NCBI RefSeq assembly: GCF_000308635.1
Contig: NZ_BAGD01000105.1
Span: 1 to 53,470, forward strand
Source of the DNA: Nocardia otitidiscaviarum NBRC 14405
GTDB taxonomy: Bacteria > Actinomycetota > Actinomycetes > Mycobacteriales > Mycobacteriaceae
Length of the DNA: 53,470 nt
Direction of reading: 5' to 3'
Made by a program: the position numbers and the translations under genes. Below, one piece after another: positions 44,739 to 52,702 of this stretch. Each line of letters starts with the position of its first letter. Position 1 is the stretch's first letter. The notes below the pieces were generated by a model. It did no database searches, was not told the origin of the DNA, and saw only the letters and a list, made by a program, of their open reading frames with translations.

Positions 44739-46634
44739 CTACTGGACAGCGCGGTCGCGGGCTTTGCGGCGCGAGGCTTCGCGGCCGCGTTCGGTGGCGC
44801 CGAGGATGACCTTGCGGACTCGGACGATCTCCGGGGTGACCTCGACGCATTCGTCGGCGGCGCAGAATTCCATGGCGCCCTCGAGGTCGAGCTGGAGCGG
44901 CTTGGCCAGGGTTTCCAGCACGTCGCCGGTGGCCGAGCGCATATTGGTCAGCTTCTTCTCGCGGGTGACGTTGATGTCGAGGTCCTCGGCGCGCGGGTTG
45001 ATGCCGACGACGTGGCCCTCGTAGGTGTCCGCGCCCGGTTCCACGAAGAACTGGCCGCGGTCGGCGAGCTGGATCATGGCGTAGGGGGTGACGGTTCCGG
45101 CGCGGTCGGAGACCAGCGAACCGGTGTGGCGGGCACGGATCTCACCGGCCCACGGCGCGTAACCGTCGAAGACGGCATTGGCGATGCCGGTGCCGCGGGT
45201 TTCGGTGAGGAAGTCGGTGCGGAAACCGATCAGGCCGCGCGAGGGGACGATGAACTCCATGCGCACCCATCCGGCGGCGTGGTTGCTCATCTGCACCATC
45301 TTGCCCTTGCGGGCGGCCAGCAGCTGGGTGATCGCGCCGAGGAACTCCTCGGGGGCGTCGACGGTCAGCTCCTCGAAGGGCTCGTGCACCTTGCCGTCGA
45401 CGGTCTTGGTGACCACCTGCGGCTTGCCCACGGTCAGTTCGAAGCCTTCGCGCCGCATCTGCTCGACCAGGATGGCCAGCGCCAGCTCGCCGCGGCCCTG
45501 CACCTCCCAGGCGTCCGGGCGGCCGATGTCGAGCACGCGCAGCGACACATTGCCGACCAGTTCCTGGTCCAGGCGCGCCTTGACCATGCGGGCGGTGAGC
45601 TTGTGCCCCTGTACGCGGCCGACCAGCGGCGAGGTGTTGGTGCCGATGGTCACCGAGATGGCGGGCTCGTCGACGGTGATGCGCGGCAGCGCGACCGGGT
45701 TCTCCGCATCGGCGAGGGTGTCGCCGATCATGATGTCCGGGATGCCCGCGACGGCGACGATATCGCCGGCCACGGCCTCCTCGCCGGGCTGACGCTCGAC
45801 GCCGATGGTCTTGAGCAGTTCGGTGATGCGCACCGACTTGGTGCCCTCGGCGCTCATCCAGGCGACGGTCTGGCCCTTCTTCAGCGTGCCGTTGTGGATG
45901 CGCACCAGACCGATGCGGCCCAGGAACGGCGAGGCGTCGAGGTTGGTGACGTGCGCCTGCAGCGGCTTGGTGGCGTCGCCCTTGGGCGCGGGCACGTACT
46001 TCATGAGCACCTCGAACAGCTCGTCGAGGTTCTCCGCGTCCGGGACGGTGCCGTTCTCGGGGCGCTTGGTGGAGGCGACGCCCGCGCGGCCGGAGGCATA
46101 GAGCACCGGCAGGTCCAGGGCCAGTTCGGCGGCCTCGGAGGCTTCGTCGTCGAGGTCGGAGGCCAGGTCCAGCAGCAGGTCGTGGGATTCCTCGACGACC
46201 TCTTCGATGCGGGCGTCGGGCCGGTCGGTCTTGTTGACCACCAGGATCACCGGCAGCGAGGCGGCCAGGGCCTTGCGCAGCACGAACCGGGTCTGCGGCA
46301 GCGGCCCCTCGGAGGCGTCGACGAGCAGCACGACACCGTCGACCATGGACAGGCCGCGCTCGACCTCACCGCCGAAGTCGGCGTGCCCGGGGGTGTCGAT
46401 GACATTGATGACGGTGACCGAGCCGTCCGCGTTGTGCCGGTGCACGGCGGTGTTCTTGGCGAGAATGGTGATGCCCTTCTCGCGCTCCAGGTCACCGGAG
46501 TCCATGACGCGGTCCACCACCTCGGCGCGCTCACCGAAGACGCCGGACTGGCGCAGCATGGCATCGACAAGTGTTGTCTTGCCGTGGTCGACGTGCGCCA
46601 CGATGGCGACGTTGCGGAACTCGACAGACGACAC
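44739..46634 (-). CDS. typA: Translational GTPase TypA/BipA
   Basis: A ribosome-associated GTPase of 631 residues involved in stress and 50S assembly. G1 is AHVDHGKTT, G2 lies in DSGDLEREKGITI, G3 is DTPGHADF and G4 NKTD. Domains II, III and V follow, with the TypA-specific C-terminal segment (GQFFVEPGADTYEGHVVG, ECVEVTPEIVRVRK). The start is GTG 46634, with AGGAGG about 7 nt upstream; longer frames to 46691 have no family sequence. Homologue: Rv1165, next to lpqW. Confidence 0.97.
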   Translation of the reverse strand: MSSVEFRNVAIVAHVDHGKTTLVDAMLRQSGVFGERAEVVDRVMDSGDLEREKGITILAKNTAVHRHNADGSVTVINVIDTPGHADFGGEVERGLSMVDGVVLLVDASEGPLPQTRFVLRKALAASLPVILVVNKTDRPDARIEEVVEESHDLLLDLASDLDDEASEAAELALDLPVLYASGRAGVASTKRPENGTVPDAENLDELFEVLMKYVPAPKGDATKPLQAHVTNLDASPFLGRIGLVRIHNGTLKKGQTVAWMSAEGTKSVRITELLKTIGVERQPGEEAVAGDIVAVAGIPDIMIGDTLADAENPVALPRITVDEPAISVTIGTNTSPLVGRVQGHKLTARMVKARLDQELVGNVSLRVLDIGRPDAWEVQGRGELALAILVEQMRREGFELTVGKPQVVTKTVDGKVHEPFEELTVDAPEEFLGAITQLLAARKGKMVQMSNHAAGWVRMEFIVPSRGLIGFRTDFLTETRGTGIANAVFDGYAPWAGEIRARHTGSLVSDRAGTVTPYAMIQLADRGQFFVEPGADTYEGHVVGINPRAEDLDINVTREKKLTNMRSATGDVLETLAKPLQLDLEGAMEFCAADECVEVTPEIVRVRKVILGATERGREASRRKARDRAVQ

Positions 46635-46768
46635 GGTTGATCCTCCTGGTGCAAGTGGGTAATGCGGCCGTGTCGACGACACGAGCGCCATCGACCGTTC
46701 GGCGATGGTGGCTACGGCCGGATAACAGCGTACCGGCAGTCGGAACTCACACGTTTCACGCGTACGAC

Positions 46769-46787
46769 TTAGGTTAAGCTAACCAAC
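46769..46787 (+). promoter_or_regulatory. IdeR/DmdR-type iron box over the -10 region
   Basis: TTAGGTTAAGCTAACCAAC matches the actinobacterial iron-box consensus TTAGGTTAGGCTAACCTAA at 16 of 19 positions, including the full palindromic core. It covers the likely -10 TAAGCT (46775-46780), which is followed by 7 nt and the GTG of the 59-residue ORF. Iron-loaded IdeR should therefore repress this gene. The consensus is from memory. Confidence 0.75.
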
Positions 46788-46967
46788 GTGGGAAAGAAGG
46801 TGAAGGCCAAGCATGTCTCGAGCTTGAAGCCGAAGAACAAGTGCTGTCGCAAGAAGACGCGCTGCCTGAAATGCCCCGTGGTGATCATGCGCATGAAGAA
46901 GTGTGAGGCCGCCGGCGTCTGCGGCAAGGACCTGAAGAAGGCCCTCAAGCACGCCCGCGCGGCCTGA
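46788..46967 (+). CDS. 59-residue basic, cysteine-rich protein under iron control
   Basis: A short ORF starting MGKKVKAKHVSSLKPKNKC and ending ALKHARAA. It has six Cys (19, 20, 26, 29, 39, 45), arranged KNKCC, RCLKCPVV, KKCE and GVC, within a strongly Lys/Arg-rich chain, so it may bind metal, an Fe-S centre or nucleic acid. GTG follows the IdeR-like box directly and the mRNA is predicted leaderless. The codons keep the high GC of neighbouring genes. I recall similar small actinobacterial proteins with KCC...RC-x2-CPVV but no known function. It should be made when iron is scarce. Confidence 0.75.
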   Translation: MGKKVKAKHVSSLKPKNKCCRKKTRCLKCPVVIMRMKKCEAAGVCGKDLKKALKHARAA

Positions 46968-47041
46968 GCGCCCACCCTGCGACTCCGCATCTTTTTCCCC
47001 GAGTCCGCCCATCCTCCGGATCGAAGGCGTAGACCGGGACT

Positions 47042-47335
47042 ATGAGTACCGAGCTGCTGTCCGACGACGACATCGCCAAGGCCCTCACCGACCTTCCCGG
47101 CTGGACCCACACCGGCGCGTCCATCGCCCGCACCGTGGAAGCGCCGTCCTTCCTGGCGGGTATCGAGCTGGTCCGGCGCGTCGCCCAGGCCGCCGAGGCG
47201 GCCAATCACCATCCCGATATCGATATCCGCTGGCGGCGGGTCACTTTCACGCTGTCCACCCATTCGGCGGGTGGGCTCACCCAGCTGGATGTGGCGCTGG
47301 CTCACGAGATCGATCGGCTGACTCTGCAGAGTTGA
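47042..47335 (+). CDS. Pterin-4a-carbinolamine dehydratase family protein
   Basis: A 97-residue DCoH/PCD-fold protein (Rv1159A-like). The signature is ANHHPDIDIRWRRVTFTLSTHSAGGLTQLD, holding the paired His of the active site, preceded by ALTDLPGWTHTGASIARTVEAPSFLAGIELV. It dehydrates 4a-hydroxy-tetrahydropterins or serves a moonlighting role. The last 59 bp overlap the 3' end of the convergent pimE gene. The start is ATG 47042; the box upstream, TAGACC, only loosely fits a -10. Confidence 0.92.
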   Translation: MSTELLSDDDIAKALTDLPGWTHTGASIARTVEAPSFLAGIELVRRVAQAAEAANHHPDIDIRWRRVTFTLSTHSAGGLTQLDVALAHEIDRLTLQS

Positions 47336-48530
47336 TTCGGCCCACCCAGACGATCCAGCCGAACAGCACCAGCACGCCCACCACGTCGACCGCGCCCAGC
47401 CACGCGTAGCCCGCGGGCCGCGGAATGGTCCAGATGTCCGGCTGCGCGAACGACAGCAGCCAGGGCACTCCGACGAGCGTGGTGACCAGCCAGTACCCGG
47501 CCAGCAGCCGGGCGCCCGCCGCCGCCCGCAGTGGACCGTAGAGCAGCCACAGCACGGTCGGCAGCAGCCAGACGAAGTGGTGCGACCAGGAGATGGGCGA
47601 GATCATCAGACCGAACAGCTGCACGATGACGAGGGTGCCCATCCGGTCGTCCGGACCCAGGGCGCGCCAGGCGAATACACCCAGCACCGCCACCACCAGC
47701 ACGGCGGCGATCCACCACGGGCCGGACTGCACGTCGTGGCCGAGAATACGGCTGAGGGTGCCGCGCAGTGATTGATTCCACACTGAACCGACCGGTCCGA
47801 TACGGTCGGCGTCCCCCAACAGCGTGCCGAAATACCGCCGCGCCTCCGCCTGATTGATCAGCAGGCTGACCCCGACCGTGCCCGCGAACACCACCGCCGA
47901 CCACGCCGCCGTCCCCCAGCGCCGCCGCGCCACGAAGTACAGCCCGGTGATGGCCGGAGTGAGCTTGATGCCCGCGATCACGCCGACCAGGGTGCCCGAG
48001 ATCCACCAGCGCGCACTGCGCACCGCGAGCATGGCGCCCAGCACCAGGAAGACGTTCACCTGGCCGTAGTCGATGGTGGTGCGCACCGGCTCCATCCACA
48101 CACCCACCGCGGTCCACGCCACCGCCGCGGTGCGCCAGCGCGGTTCGCGCAGCGCCCGCTCGCCCAGGATGAGTTCGAGTCCGATCCGCACCACGCCGTA
48201 CAGCGCGGCCACCGTGGCCAGCAGCCATCCGATGGCAACCGCCGTGAACGGGAGATAGTGCAGCGAGAAGAACACCACCGCGGCGAACGGCGGATAGGTG
48301 AAGGGCAGCGGAAAGTCCGGCGTCTCCTTCGAATACGTGAAGTCGTAGAGATGATCGGTGAGCAGCGCCGCCGACCCGTCGACGTAGACGTGCAAATCGA
48401 CGAGATTCATGCCGTTCGGCGATAACAGCATCCACAGCATCCGCGCGAGCACCGAGAACACCAGCGCCGCGACGGCGAGTCGGAAGTGTCGAGTCACAGC
48501 GCGGACTTTCGGGTCGAGTTGTGGATGCAC
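47277..48530 (-). CDS. pimE: Polyprenol-phosphate-mannose alpha-1,2-mannosyltransferase PimE
   Basis: A GT-C (GT87) membrane mannosyltransferase of 417 residues that adds the fifth mannose of polar PIMs on the outer face of the membrane. About ten hydrophobic helices are visible. The first extracytoplasmic loop contains NLVDLHVYVDG, whose Asp45 corresponds to the catalytic Asp described for Mycobacterium PimE, followed by FPLPFTYPPFAAV. Later ISPISWSHHFVWLLP is a family loop. It is adjacent to Rv1159A-type PCD as in M. tuberculosis. The GTG start at 48530 is uncertain: a TACTCT box lies only 1 nt before it, so GTG 48497 is possible. Confidence 0.92.
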   Translation of the reverse strand: MHPQLDPKVRAVTRHFRLAVAALVFSVLARMLWMLLSPNGMNLVDLHVYVDGSAALLTDHLYDFTYSKETPDFPLPFTYPPFAAVVFFSLHYLPFTAVAIGWLLATVAALYGVVRIGLELILGERALREPRWRTAAVAWTAVGVWMEPVRTTIDYGQVNVFLVLGAMLAVRSARWWISGTLVGVIAGIKLTPAITGLYFVARRRWGTAAWSAVVFAGTVGVSLLINQAEARRYFGTLLGDADRIGPVGSVWNQSLRGTLSRILGHDVQSGPWWIAAVLVVAVLGVFAWRALGPDDRMGTLVIVQLFGLMISPISWSHHFVWLLPTVLWLLYGPLRAAAGARLLAGYWLVTTLVGVPWLLSFAQPDIWTIPRPAGYAWLGAVDVVGVLVLFGWIVWVGRINSAESADRSREPAPHPAG

Positions 48531-48795
48531 CAGAGTAGCGGTGCGCGTCGGGCCCTATTTTCGCCGACTCGCGACGCCGATTCGAAAACCGCACGCCACA
48601 CCGGATTCAGATGTAACATTCGTATCACTGGCACCACGCGTAACAGGCTTTTTGATCGTCCGTCCGATAGCGTGATTCGATCGAAGACAGCAAGATCACA
48701 CCGTGGCTGTACAACAGGGCGGCCCGGTACTTAGAGTGTCGCGCAGCGATGTCCCATCGCCGCAGATGTACCCGAAGGTAAGGACGGCAACACCA

Positions 48796-49578
48796 GTGCT
48801 TCGCACCCGAGGATCGCGGTTCGCAATCACCGCGCTGGCCGTGGCGGCCTGCGCCACCATTGCCGTGCCCACAGCGACCGCCCAGCCCGCCCCCGCGCCC
48901 CAAGCCGTTTCCACGATTCCGGTGATTCCCGAGGGCGTGCCGGTGGAGGCGCTCGCGTCGCTGGTGCCCGCCATCATCGGGGCTGCCGCCGGACCGGCCG
49001 ATATCGCCGCCGGACCGCAGCAGGCCATCCTGGATCAGGCGAAGCAGATCCTGAACACGCTGAACCTGCCCCCGCAGATCAAGTCGACCCTCGAGCGAAT
49101 CATCAAGTTCCTGGACGGCAGTGGCGGCGGCGGTCCGGACATCCCGCAGGACGGCCCGGTCATCGCGCAGTTCCTGTGGCCCACCATCGGCAAGGGCTGC
49201 ATCGGCCCGTCCTCCGACTCGATCGGCACCGCCCTGGCCGTCCCCGGCCCCGCGCAGCTGCCCCCGCCCGGCCCGCAGGCCGGTCAGACCGGTTTCGTGT
49301 TCACCGCGCTGGGCACCAAGAGCCCGACCGAGGCGCAGAATCCGCCGATGACCGTGCAGTGGATCAATCTGGATACGCGGCAGTCCGGCGTACTGAACCT
49401 GACCGACGAGGCCAAGATCAACCCCGACGGCCCGGCCACCCTGTCGGCCATCGCCGACACCGGTAGCGGCCGCGTGGTCGCCGTGGTCTCCGGTTCGCTG
49501 ACCACCCAGGCCGATCCGGAATCCGCGCCGATCACCTGCTCGTTCCTGCCGACCATCGGATTCTTCTCGGTCGCGTAG
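48796..49578 (+). CDS. Secreted Ala/Pro-rich protein (Rv1157c-like)
   Basis: A 260-residue exported protein. The signal peptide runs MLRTRGSRFAITALAVAACATIA to a TATAQP site, without a lipobox. The mature part has a Pro-rich start, a helical segment (ILDQAKQILNTLNLPPQIKSTLERIIKFLDG), a Gly/Pro linker and a C-terminal domain with two Cys (KGCIGP and ITCSFLP) that could form a disulphide. GTG 48796 has AAGGACGG upstream; ATG 48766 is an alternative. A GTG at 48703 lies before the likely -10 TAGAGT (48732-48737). It resembles the secreted Rv1157c near pimE. Function unknown. Confidence 0.78.
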   Translation: MLRTRGSRFAITALAVAACATIAVPTATAQPAPAPQAVSTIPVIPEGVPVEALASLVPAIIGAAAGPADIAAGPQQAILDQAKQILNTLNLPPQIKSTLERIIKFLDGSGGGGPDIPQDGPVIAQFLWPTIGKGCIGPSSDSIGTALAVPGPAQLPPPGPQAGQTGFVFTALGTKSPTEAQNPPMTVQWINLDTRQSGVLNLTDEAKINPDGPATLSAIADTGSGRVVAVVSGSLTTQADPESAPITCSFLPTIGFFSVA

Positions 49579-49600
49579 GCGCTATCGCGACGACCCAATA

Positions 49601-49640
49601 CCCGGGTGACCCCTGAGGTCACCCGGGCATTGTTGTTTCT
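49601..49640 (+). terminator. Rho-independent terminator
   Basis: CCCGGGTGACC (49601-49611) pairs perfectly with GGTCACCCGGG (49617-49627) around a 5-nt loop and is followed by the T-rich CATTGTTGTTTCT. It lies 22 bp after the secreted protein gene. This is the most canonical terminator in the window. Confidence 0.88.
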
Positions 49641-49704
49641 ACCGACCGGTCGGCCCGCCCATCGGGATGTTTCGGGCGGGGGTGGACTGTGGTAGACCGG
49701 GGAC

Positions 49705-50082
49705 ATGGCGGCGGTGAAAGAGACTGTGCGGGGACTGCATTCACGGCGGTCGATTCTGTCGATCCGGTCGGAGGGCTCGATCCTGTCGATCGGATCGTCC
49801 TACTCGATTCTGTCGATCGGCAGCGTGGGATCGGTGCTGTCCATCGGATCGGCGGGATCGTTCGGTTCGATCATCTCGGCGGGCTCGTTCGGCAGTCTGG
49901 GGTCGGCCTTCTCGGCCCTGTCCAGCTGGTCGATGTTCTCGTGGCGCAGCGACCGCGCGGCGTGGAGCGCCCACGAGGCTCCGGCGGCCCCGGCCGTGGA
50001 GGCGGAGGGCCGCCCGGCACTGCGGGTGGTCGCCGACGAACCCGATCTGCGGCAGGACCCGACCTGCCACACCCAGACCTAG
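49705..50082 (+). CDS. Nonapeptide (SILSIGSxx) repeat protein
   Basis: A 125-residue protein. Residues 16-78 are seven exact 9-residue units of the pattern S-[IVFA]-[LG]-S-[ILS]-x-S-x-x, for example SILSIGSSY and SVLSIGSAG. The alternation of Ser/Gly and aliphatic residues suggests a small beta-solenoid, amyloid-like sheet or membrane-inserting hairpin. A basic leader (KETVRGLHSRR) and an acidic tail (VVADEPDLRQDPTCHTQT) flank it. The start is ATG 49705, without a clear ribosome binding site. I recall similar repeats in other actinobacteria but no function. Confidence 0.68.
   Translation: MAAVKETVRGLHSRRSILSIRSEGSILSIGSSYSILSIGSVGSVLSIGSAGSFGSIISAGSFGSLGSAFSALSSWSMFSWRSDRAAWSAHEAPAAPAVEAEGRPALRVVADEPDLRQDPTCHTQT
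49750..49938 (+). repeat. Seven 27-bp in-frame tandem repeats
   Basis: Units begin at 49750, 49777, 49804, 49831, 49858, 49885 and 49912, each starting with TCG and coding for nine residues. The first four are the most alike (TCGATYCTGTCGATC core); later units diverge. The repeat length is a multiple of three, so copy-number change would keep the frame. Confidence 0.8.
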
Positions 50083-50100
50083 AGACTCAACGCCGGGGGT

Positions 50101-50832
50101 TCACCACTGCCCGTAGTCCGGCGTCAGCACGGCGTTCAGGTCGACGCCGACGCCACCCACGGTGCGCTTGTCGATCTCGAACTGGTGCAGGTGTGCCGCG
50201 GGGTGCACGAATCCCTTCGGGGTGCCCCAATTGTGCTGCCAGAACCAGGAACCCAGCCCCGCGCCGCGCGTCCAGTCGATGGTCGGCGTATTGGCGTACA
50301 CGCCGGTGCGCTCCCGCCCGAGTACCGCTTCCCAGCCTTCCAGGTACGGCGCGATGAGGTCGTGGAACTCGCCCTCGCTCGGATTGTCGTCGATAGAGGC
50401 GTAGATCGGCGCGGTATCGGGTCCGCCCGCCGCATTGTGCAACTCCAGGCCGCGCTGGGCGTGCTGCTTGCCCGCCTCGAATCCGCCGCGCCAGTCCGCC
50501 GTCGGCCCCTTCCCGAACTGATAGCACGACACGATGCTCAGGCCCACCGCCTGTAGTGCCGATACCTCCGCGGCCAGCAGCGGTTTGCCCGCCATCCACT
50601 CCGCCCCGGGTCGCCGATCCGAGACGTATCGGATGACGCCGATATGTCCGGCCTCGGCGATGGCCCGGGCGTCGGGCACCCCGCCCGCGTAGTCGAGCAG
50701 CGTGCCCAGGGAGGTGCGGGCAGTGGCGGTGGGCGCCACGGCGGCTCCGGCCACGCCCAGGGCGGCCGCACCGCCGGCGAGCGCGGCGGCGCGGGCGAGG
50801 AAGTCGCGGCGGTTGACATCGGAATAGCGCAT
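50101..50832 (-). CDS. Tat-exported DUF1906 (glycoside-hydrolase-like) protein
   Basis: A 243-residue secreted protein like M. tuberculosis Rv2525c (~240 residues). The Tat signal is NRRDFLARAAALAGGAAALGVAGAAVA with cleavage near residue 38 (ATA). The mature TIM-barrel domain (DUF1906, related to GH25) begins LGTLLDYAGGVPDARAIAEAG; acidic residues in YASIDDNPSEG and WQHNWGTPKG lie at the expected substrate cleft. It probably acts on cell-wall glycans. ATG 50832 has AAGGAG 8 nt upstream; longer frames lack the signal arrangement. Confidence 0.88.
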   Translation of the reverse strand: MRYSDVNRRDFLARAAALAGGAAALGVAGAAVAPTATARTSLGTLLDYAGGVPDARAIAEAGHIGVIRYVSDRRPGAEWMAGKPLLAAEVSALQAVGLSIVSCYQFGKGPTADWRGGFEAGKQHAQRGLELHNAAGGPDTAPIYASIDDNPSEGEFHDLIAPYLEGWEAVLGRERTGVYANTPTIDWTRGAGLGSWFWQHNWGTPKGFVHPAAHLHQFEIDKRTVGGVGVDLNAVLTPDYGQW

Positions 50833-50887
50833 CGCAGAACTCCTTCGCACCATGGGACGAACCTGATCGAGCAAAGTCTGCGGCATG

Positions 50888-50934
50888 CCCGGCGCACCTT
50901 CCCCGATGGCGGGACATGCCATCAGTGCGCCGGG
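50888..50934. other. 47-nt nested hairpin between two minus-strand genes
   Basis: CCCGGCGCAC (50888-50897) pairs with GTGCGCCGGG (50925-50934); inside, GATGGC (50905-50910) pairs with GCCATC (50918-50923). Both stems are perfect. It lies 118 bp after the end of the gene at 51053 and 55 bp before the DUF1906 start, so it may be a terminator for the former or a leader structure for the latter. No T-run follows. Confidence 0.5.
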
Positions 50935-51052
50935 GACCCCGAACGTGCACTCATTTCACCACATTCACATGGGAATCGCCAGGCTCACCGGACACATGTG
51001 CACCATTGGCCCCAGGGCAGACCGAGGGGACACAGCCGGCAGAGCGGACTTC

Positions 51053-52537
51053 TCAGACGCCGATGCTGTTCAGCCGCGCGGCCACGTCGATGGTGCGACG
51101 CGAGGCGTCGGCAACCTCACCGCGCACCACCGCCGCCACCTGGGCCGCCACCTGTTCGTCGATCTTGGCGAGGCGACCCAGCATCCGCGCCCGCCAGCCC
51201 TCCGCGACCACCTCGAGCGCGATATCCCGCGCCGCCGGAGCCTCGGTGTCGATCACGATGAGCAGCGGGTCGGCCGCCCGCGCCACCAGTTCGAGCGGGA
51301 CCTCCACCTCGGCGCGGTAGCGGTTGGCCTTGAACACGTCGACGGTGATGTCCAGGGTCACCGGGATCGTCAGGTCGAAGGCCACCAGCCCATCGGTGTC
51401 GGAAGGGCTGCCGTCATGGAGACCGGTACGCCCGGCGTCGCTGTCCGCGGCCGCGCCCGTACTCGACGCACTCGCACCGCCCGGGTCTACCCCGGCAGCA
51501 CCCGCGTCGGCGCTGACAGCACCCGGGTTCACCCTGGCAGCACCCGCGTCGGAAGCCCCCGCGTCCGCACTGGCAGCACTCGCGTCCGCACCACCGGCGG
51601 TACTGGCATCCGTGCCGGCCGCACCGGCATCCGTGCTGGCAGCACTCGCGTCCACACCGGCACCCGCATGCACGCTGGCGACGCTCGCGTCCGCACCGGC
51701 AGCACCGGCCGTGCTGGCGGCGGTCGTCGCGCGGCCGGGCACCGCGTCATTCGTGGCGTCCCCGTGCGGCACCAGTCGCGGCATGCGTACGCTCCCCCGC
51801 ACCGACACCTCGGCGGCATTGCGCGGCCCGGTGCGCAGCGGCCCGACCTCGATCGGTTTGCCCGCCAGCGACTCCACGACTTCGCGCACCCGCTGAGCGG
51901 TCACCACGCGCTGGAAGAACTGTCGCCCGAATTCGTCGTAGCCGATCCAGTCGAATTCCGCCTGTCCGCGATACTCCGATTGCCGGCCGTCGACGATGGC
52001 CTCGACATCGAATACCCGGCCGCGTCGCGATTCCGGATCGTCGAGCATGGCATTGAGCCGATTGGCGACCTCGCGCTGCACCATCCGGGAAATCGGGTCG
52101 AGCAGCAGTTCGAACGCGGTGCCGATGGCCTGCGCCCGCATGACGAAGCTGACGTCCCGCCCGGTGACGGGCGGAATGTCGATCACGATGAGCAATGGTC
52201 GCGCGGTGCGGGCGTGCAGGTCCAAGTCGATTTCGACGACCGCCTCGAGTCGCAGACGCTGGCCGCCCAGCGTGATGTCCACCCGCAATTTCACCGGCAC
52301 CATGACCTCGAAGTGCACATGCGGCCCATGGCGGACGATATGTGGTTTGCCCACACTGCCTTTGGCGACGAATCGCGCGAGTCCGGCCGGTCCGACCGAG
52401 AACGGTCCGATCGTCATCCCCCGACCGGCCATACCGGAGACCGCCGCCTCGATTCGGGATTCCGTGACCGCCGCCTCGACGAATCGTTCACCGAATTCGG
52501 CGTAATCGATCCAGGTCGGTTGGTCGGATAACGGCAT
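51053..52537 (-). CDS. Duplicated-domain protein with large low-complexity insert
   Basis: A 494-residue protein without signal or membrane helix. Two homologous units are visible: residues 9-183 (WIDYAEFGERFVEAAVTESRIEAAV, ..., RPLLIVIDIPPVTGRDVSF) and 196-494 (DWIGYDEFGRQFFQRVVTAQRVREVV, ..., DPLLIVIDTEAPAARDIAL). In the second unit, about 122 residues of Ala/Asp/Gly/Ser repeats (261-382) interrupt the same loop that in unit one reads VRHGPHVHFEVMVPV. No known family was recognised; the fold looks beta-rich with helices, perhaps lipid-binding. ATG 52537 gives the N-terminal unit intact; a longer frame to 52621 has no similar sequence. Confidence 0.75.
   Translation of the reverse strand: MPLSDQPTWIDYAEFGERFVEAAVTESRIEAAVSGMAGRGMTIGPFSVGPAGLARFVAKGSVGKPHIVRHGPHVHFEVMVPVKLRVDITLGGQRLRLEAVVEIDLDLHARTARPLLIVIDIPPVTGRDVSFVMRAQAIGTAFELLLDPISRMVQREVANRLNAMLDDPESRRGRVFDVEAIVDGRQSEYRGQAEFDWIGYDEFGRQFFQRVVTAQRVREVVESLAGKPIEVGPLRTGPRNAAEVSVRGSVRMPRLVPHGDATNDAVPGRATTAASTAGAAGADASVASVHAGAGVDASAASTDAGAAGTDASTAGGADASAASADAGASDAGAARVNPGAVSADAGAAGVDPGGASASSTGAAADSDAGRTGLHDGSPSDTDGLVAFDLTIPVTLDITVDVFKANRYRAEVEVPLELVARAADPLLIVIDTEAPAARDIALEVVAEGWRARMLGRLAKIDEQVAAQVAAVVRGEVADASRRTIDVAARLNSIGV
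51392..51757 (-). repeat. Low-complexity Ala/Asp/Gly coding repeat
   Basis: This is the 366-bp insert in the gene above. On the plus strand it shows irregular reiterations of GCACCGGCA, GCACTCGCGTCC and related words of roughly 12-18 bp, coding for units such as GADAS, AASADAG and AGAAG. It probably grew by slippage or unequal exchange and encodes a flexible linker. Confidence 0.65.
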
Positions 52538-52702
52538 CCAGCTTCTTTCGTCGGGCGGAATCCCTGTCCTGCCGATGAGGGGGCAGCAGGACAGGGATCG
52601 TTCGGCGATGCTGCCGGGCACCGCCGGGCTCCATGGTAGGGCGTAATTCCCCCGTTACCTAGGGCACGCCCGCATGTTTTTCATCATGCGGGATGCCGGT
52701 GA

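Noticed and set aside
45012..46640. A 542-codon plus-strand ORF.
   Set aside because: It is antisense to typA, whose GTPase motifs are intact; composition is typical of a shadow frame.
49750..49938. Regular 27-bp repeats that might suggest a CRISPR array.
   Set aside because: There are no spacers between units, the length is a multiple of three and all units are in frame, so it is a coding repeat.
51392..51757. Repetitive GC words that might suggest a non-coding minisatellite or origin-like region.
   Set aside because: The frame stays open and is flanked on both sides by matching halves of a duplicated domain, so it is a coding linker.
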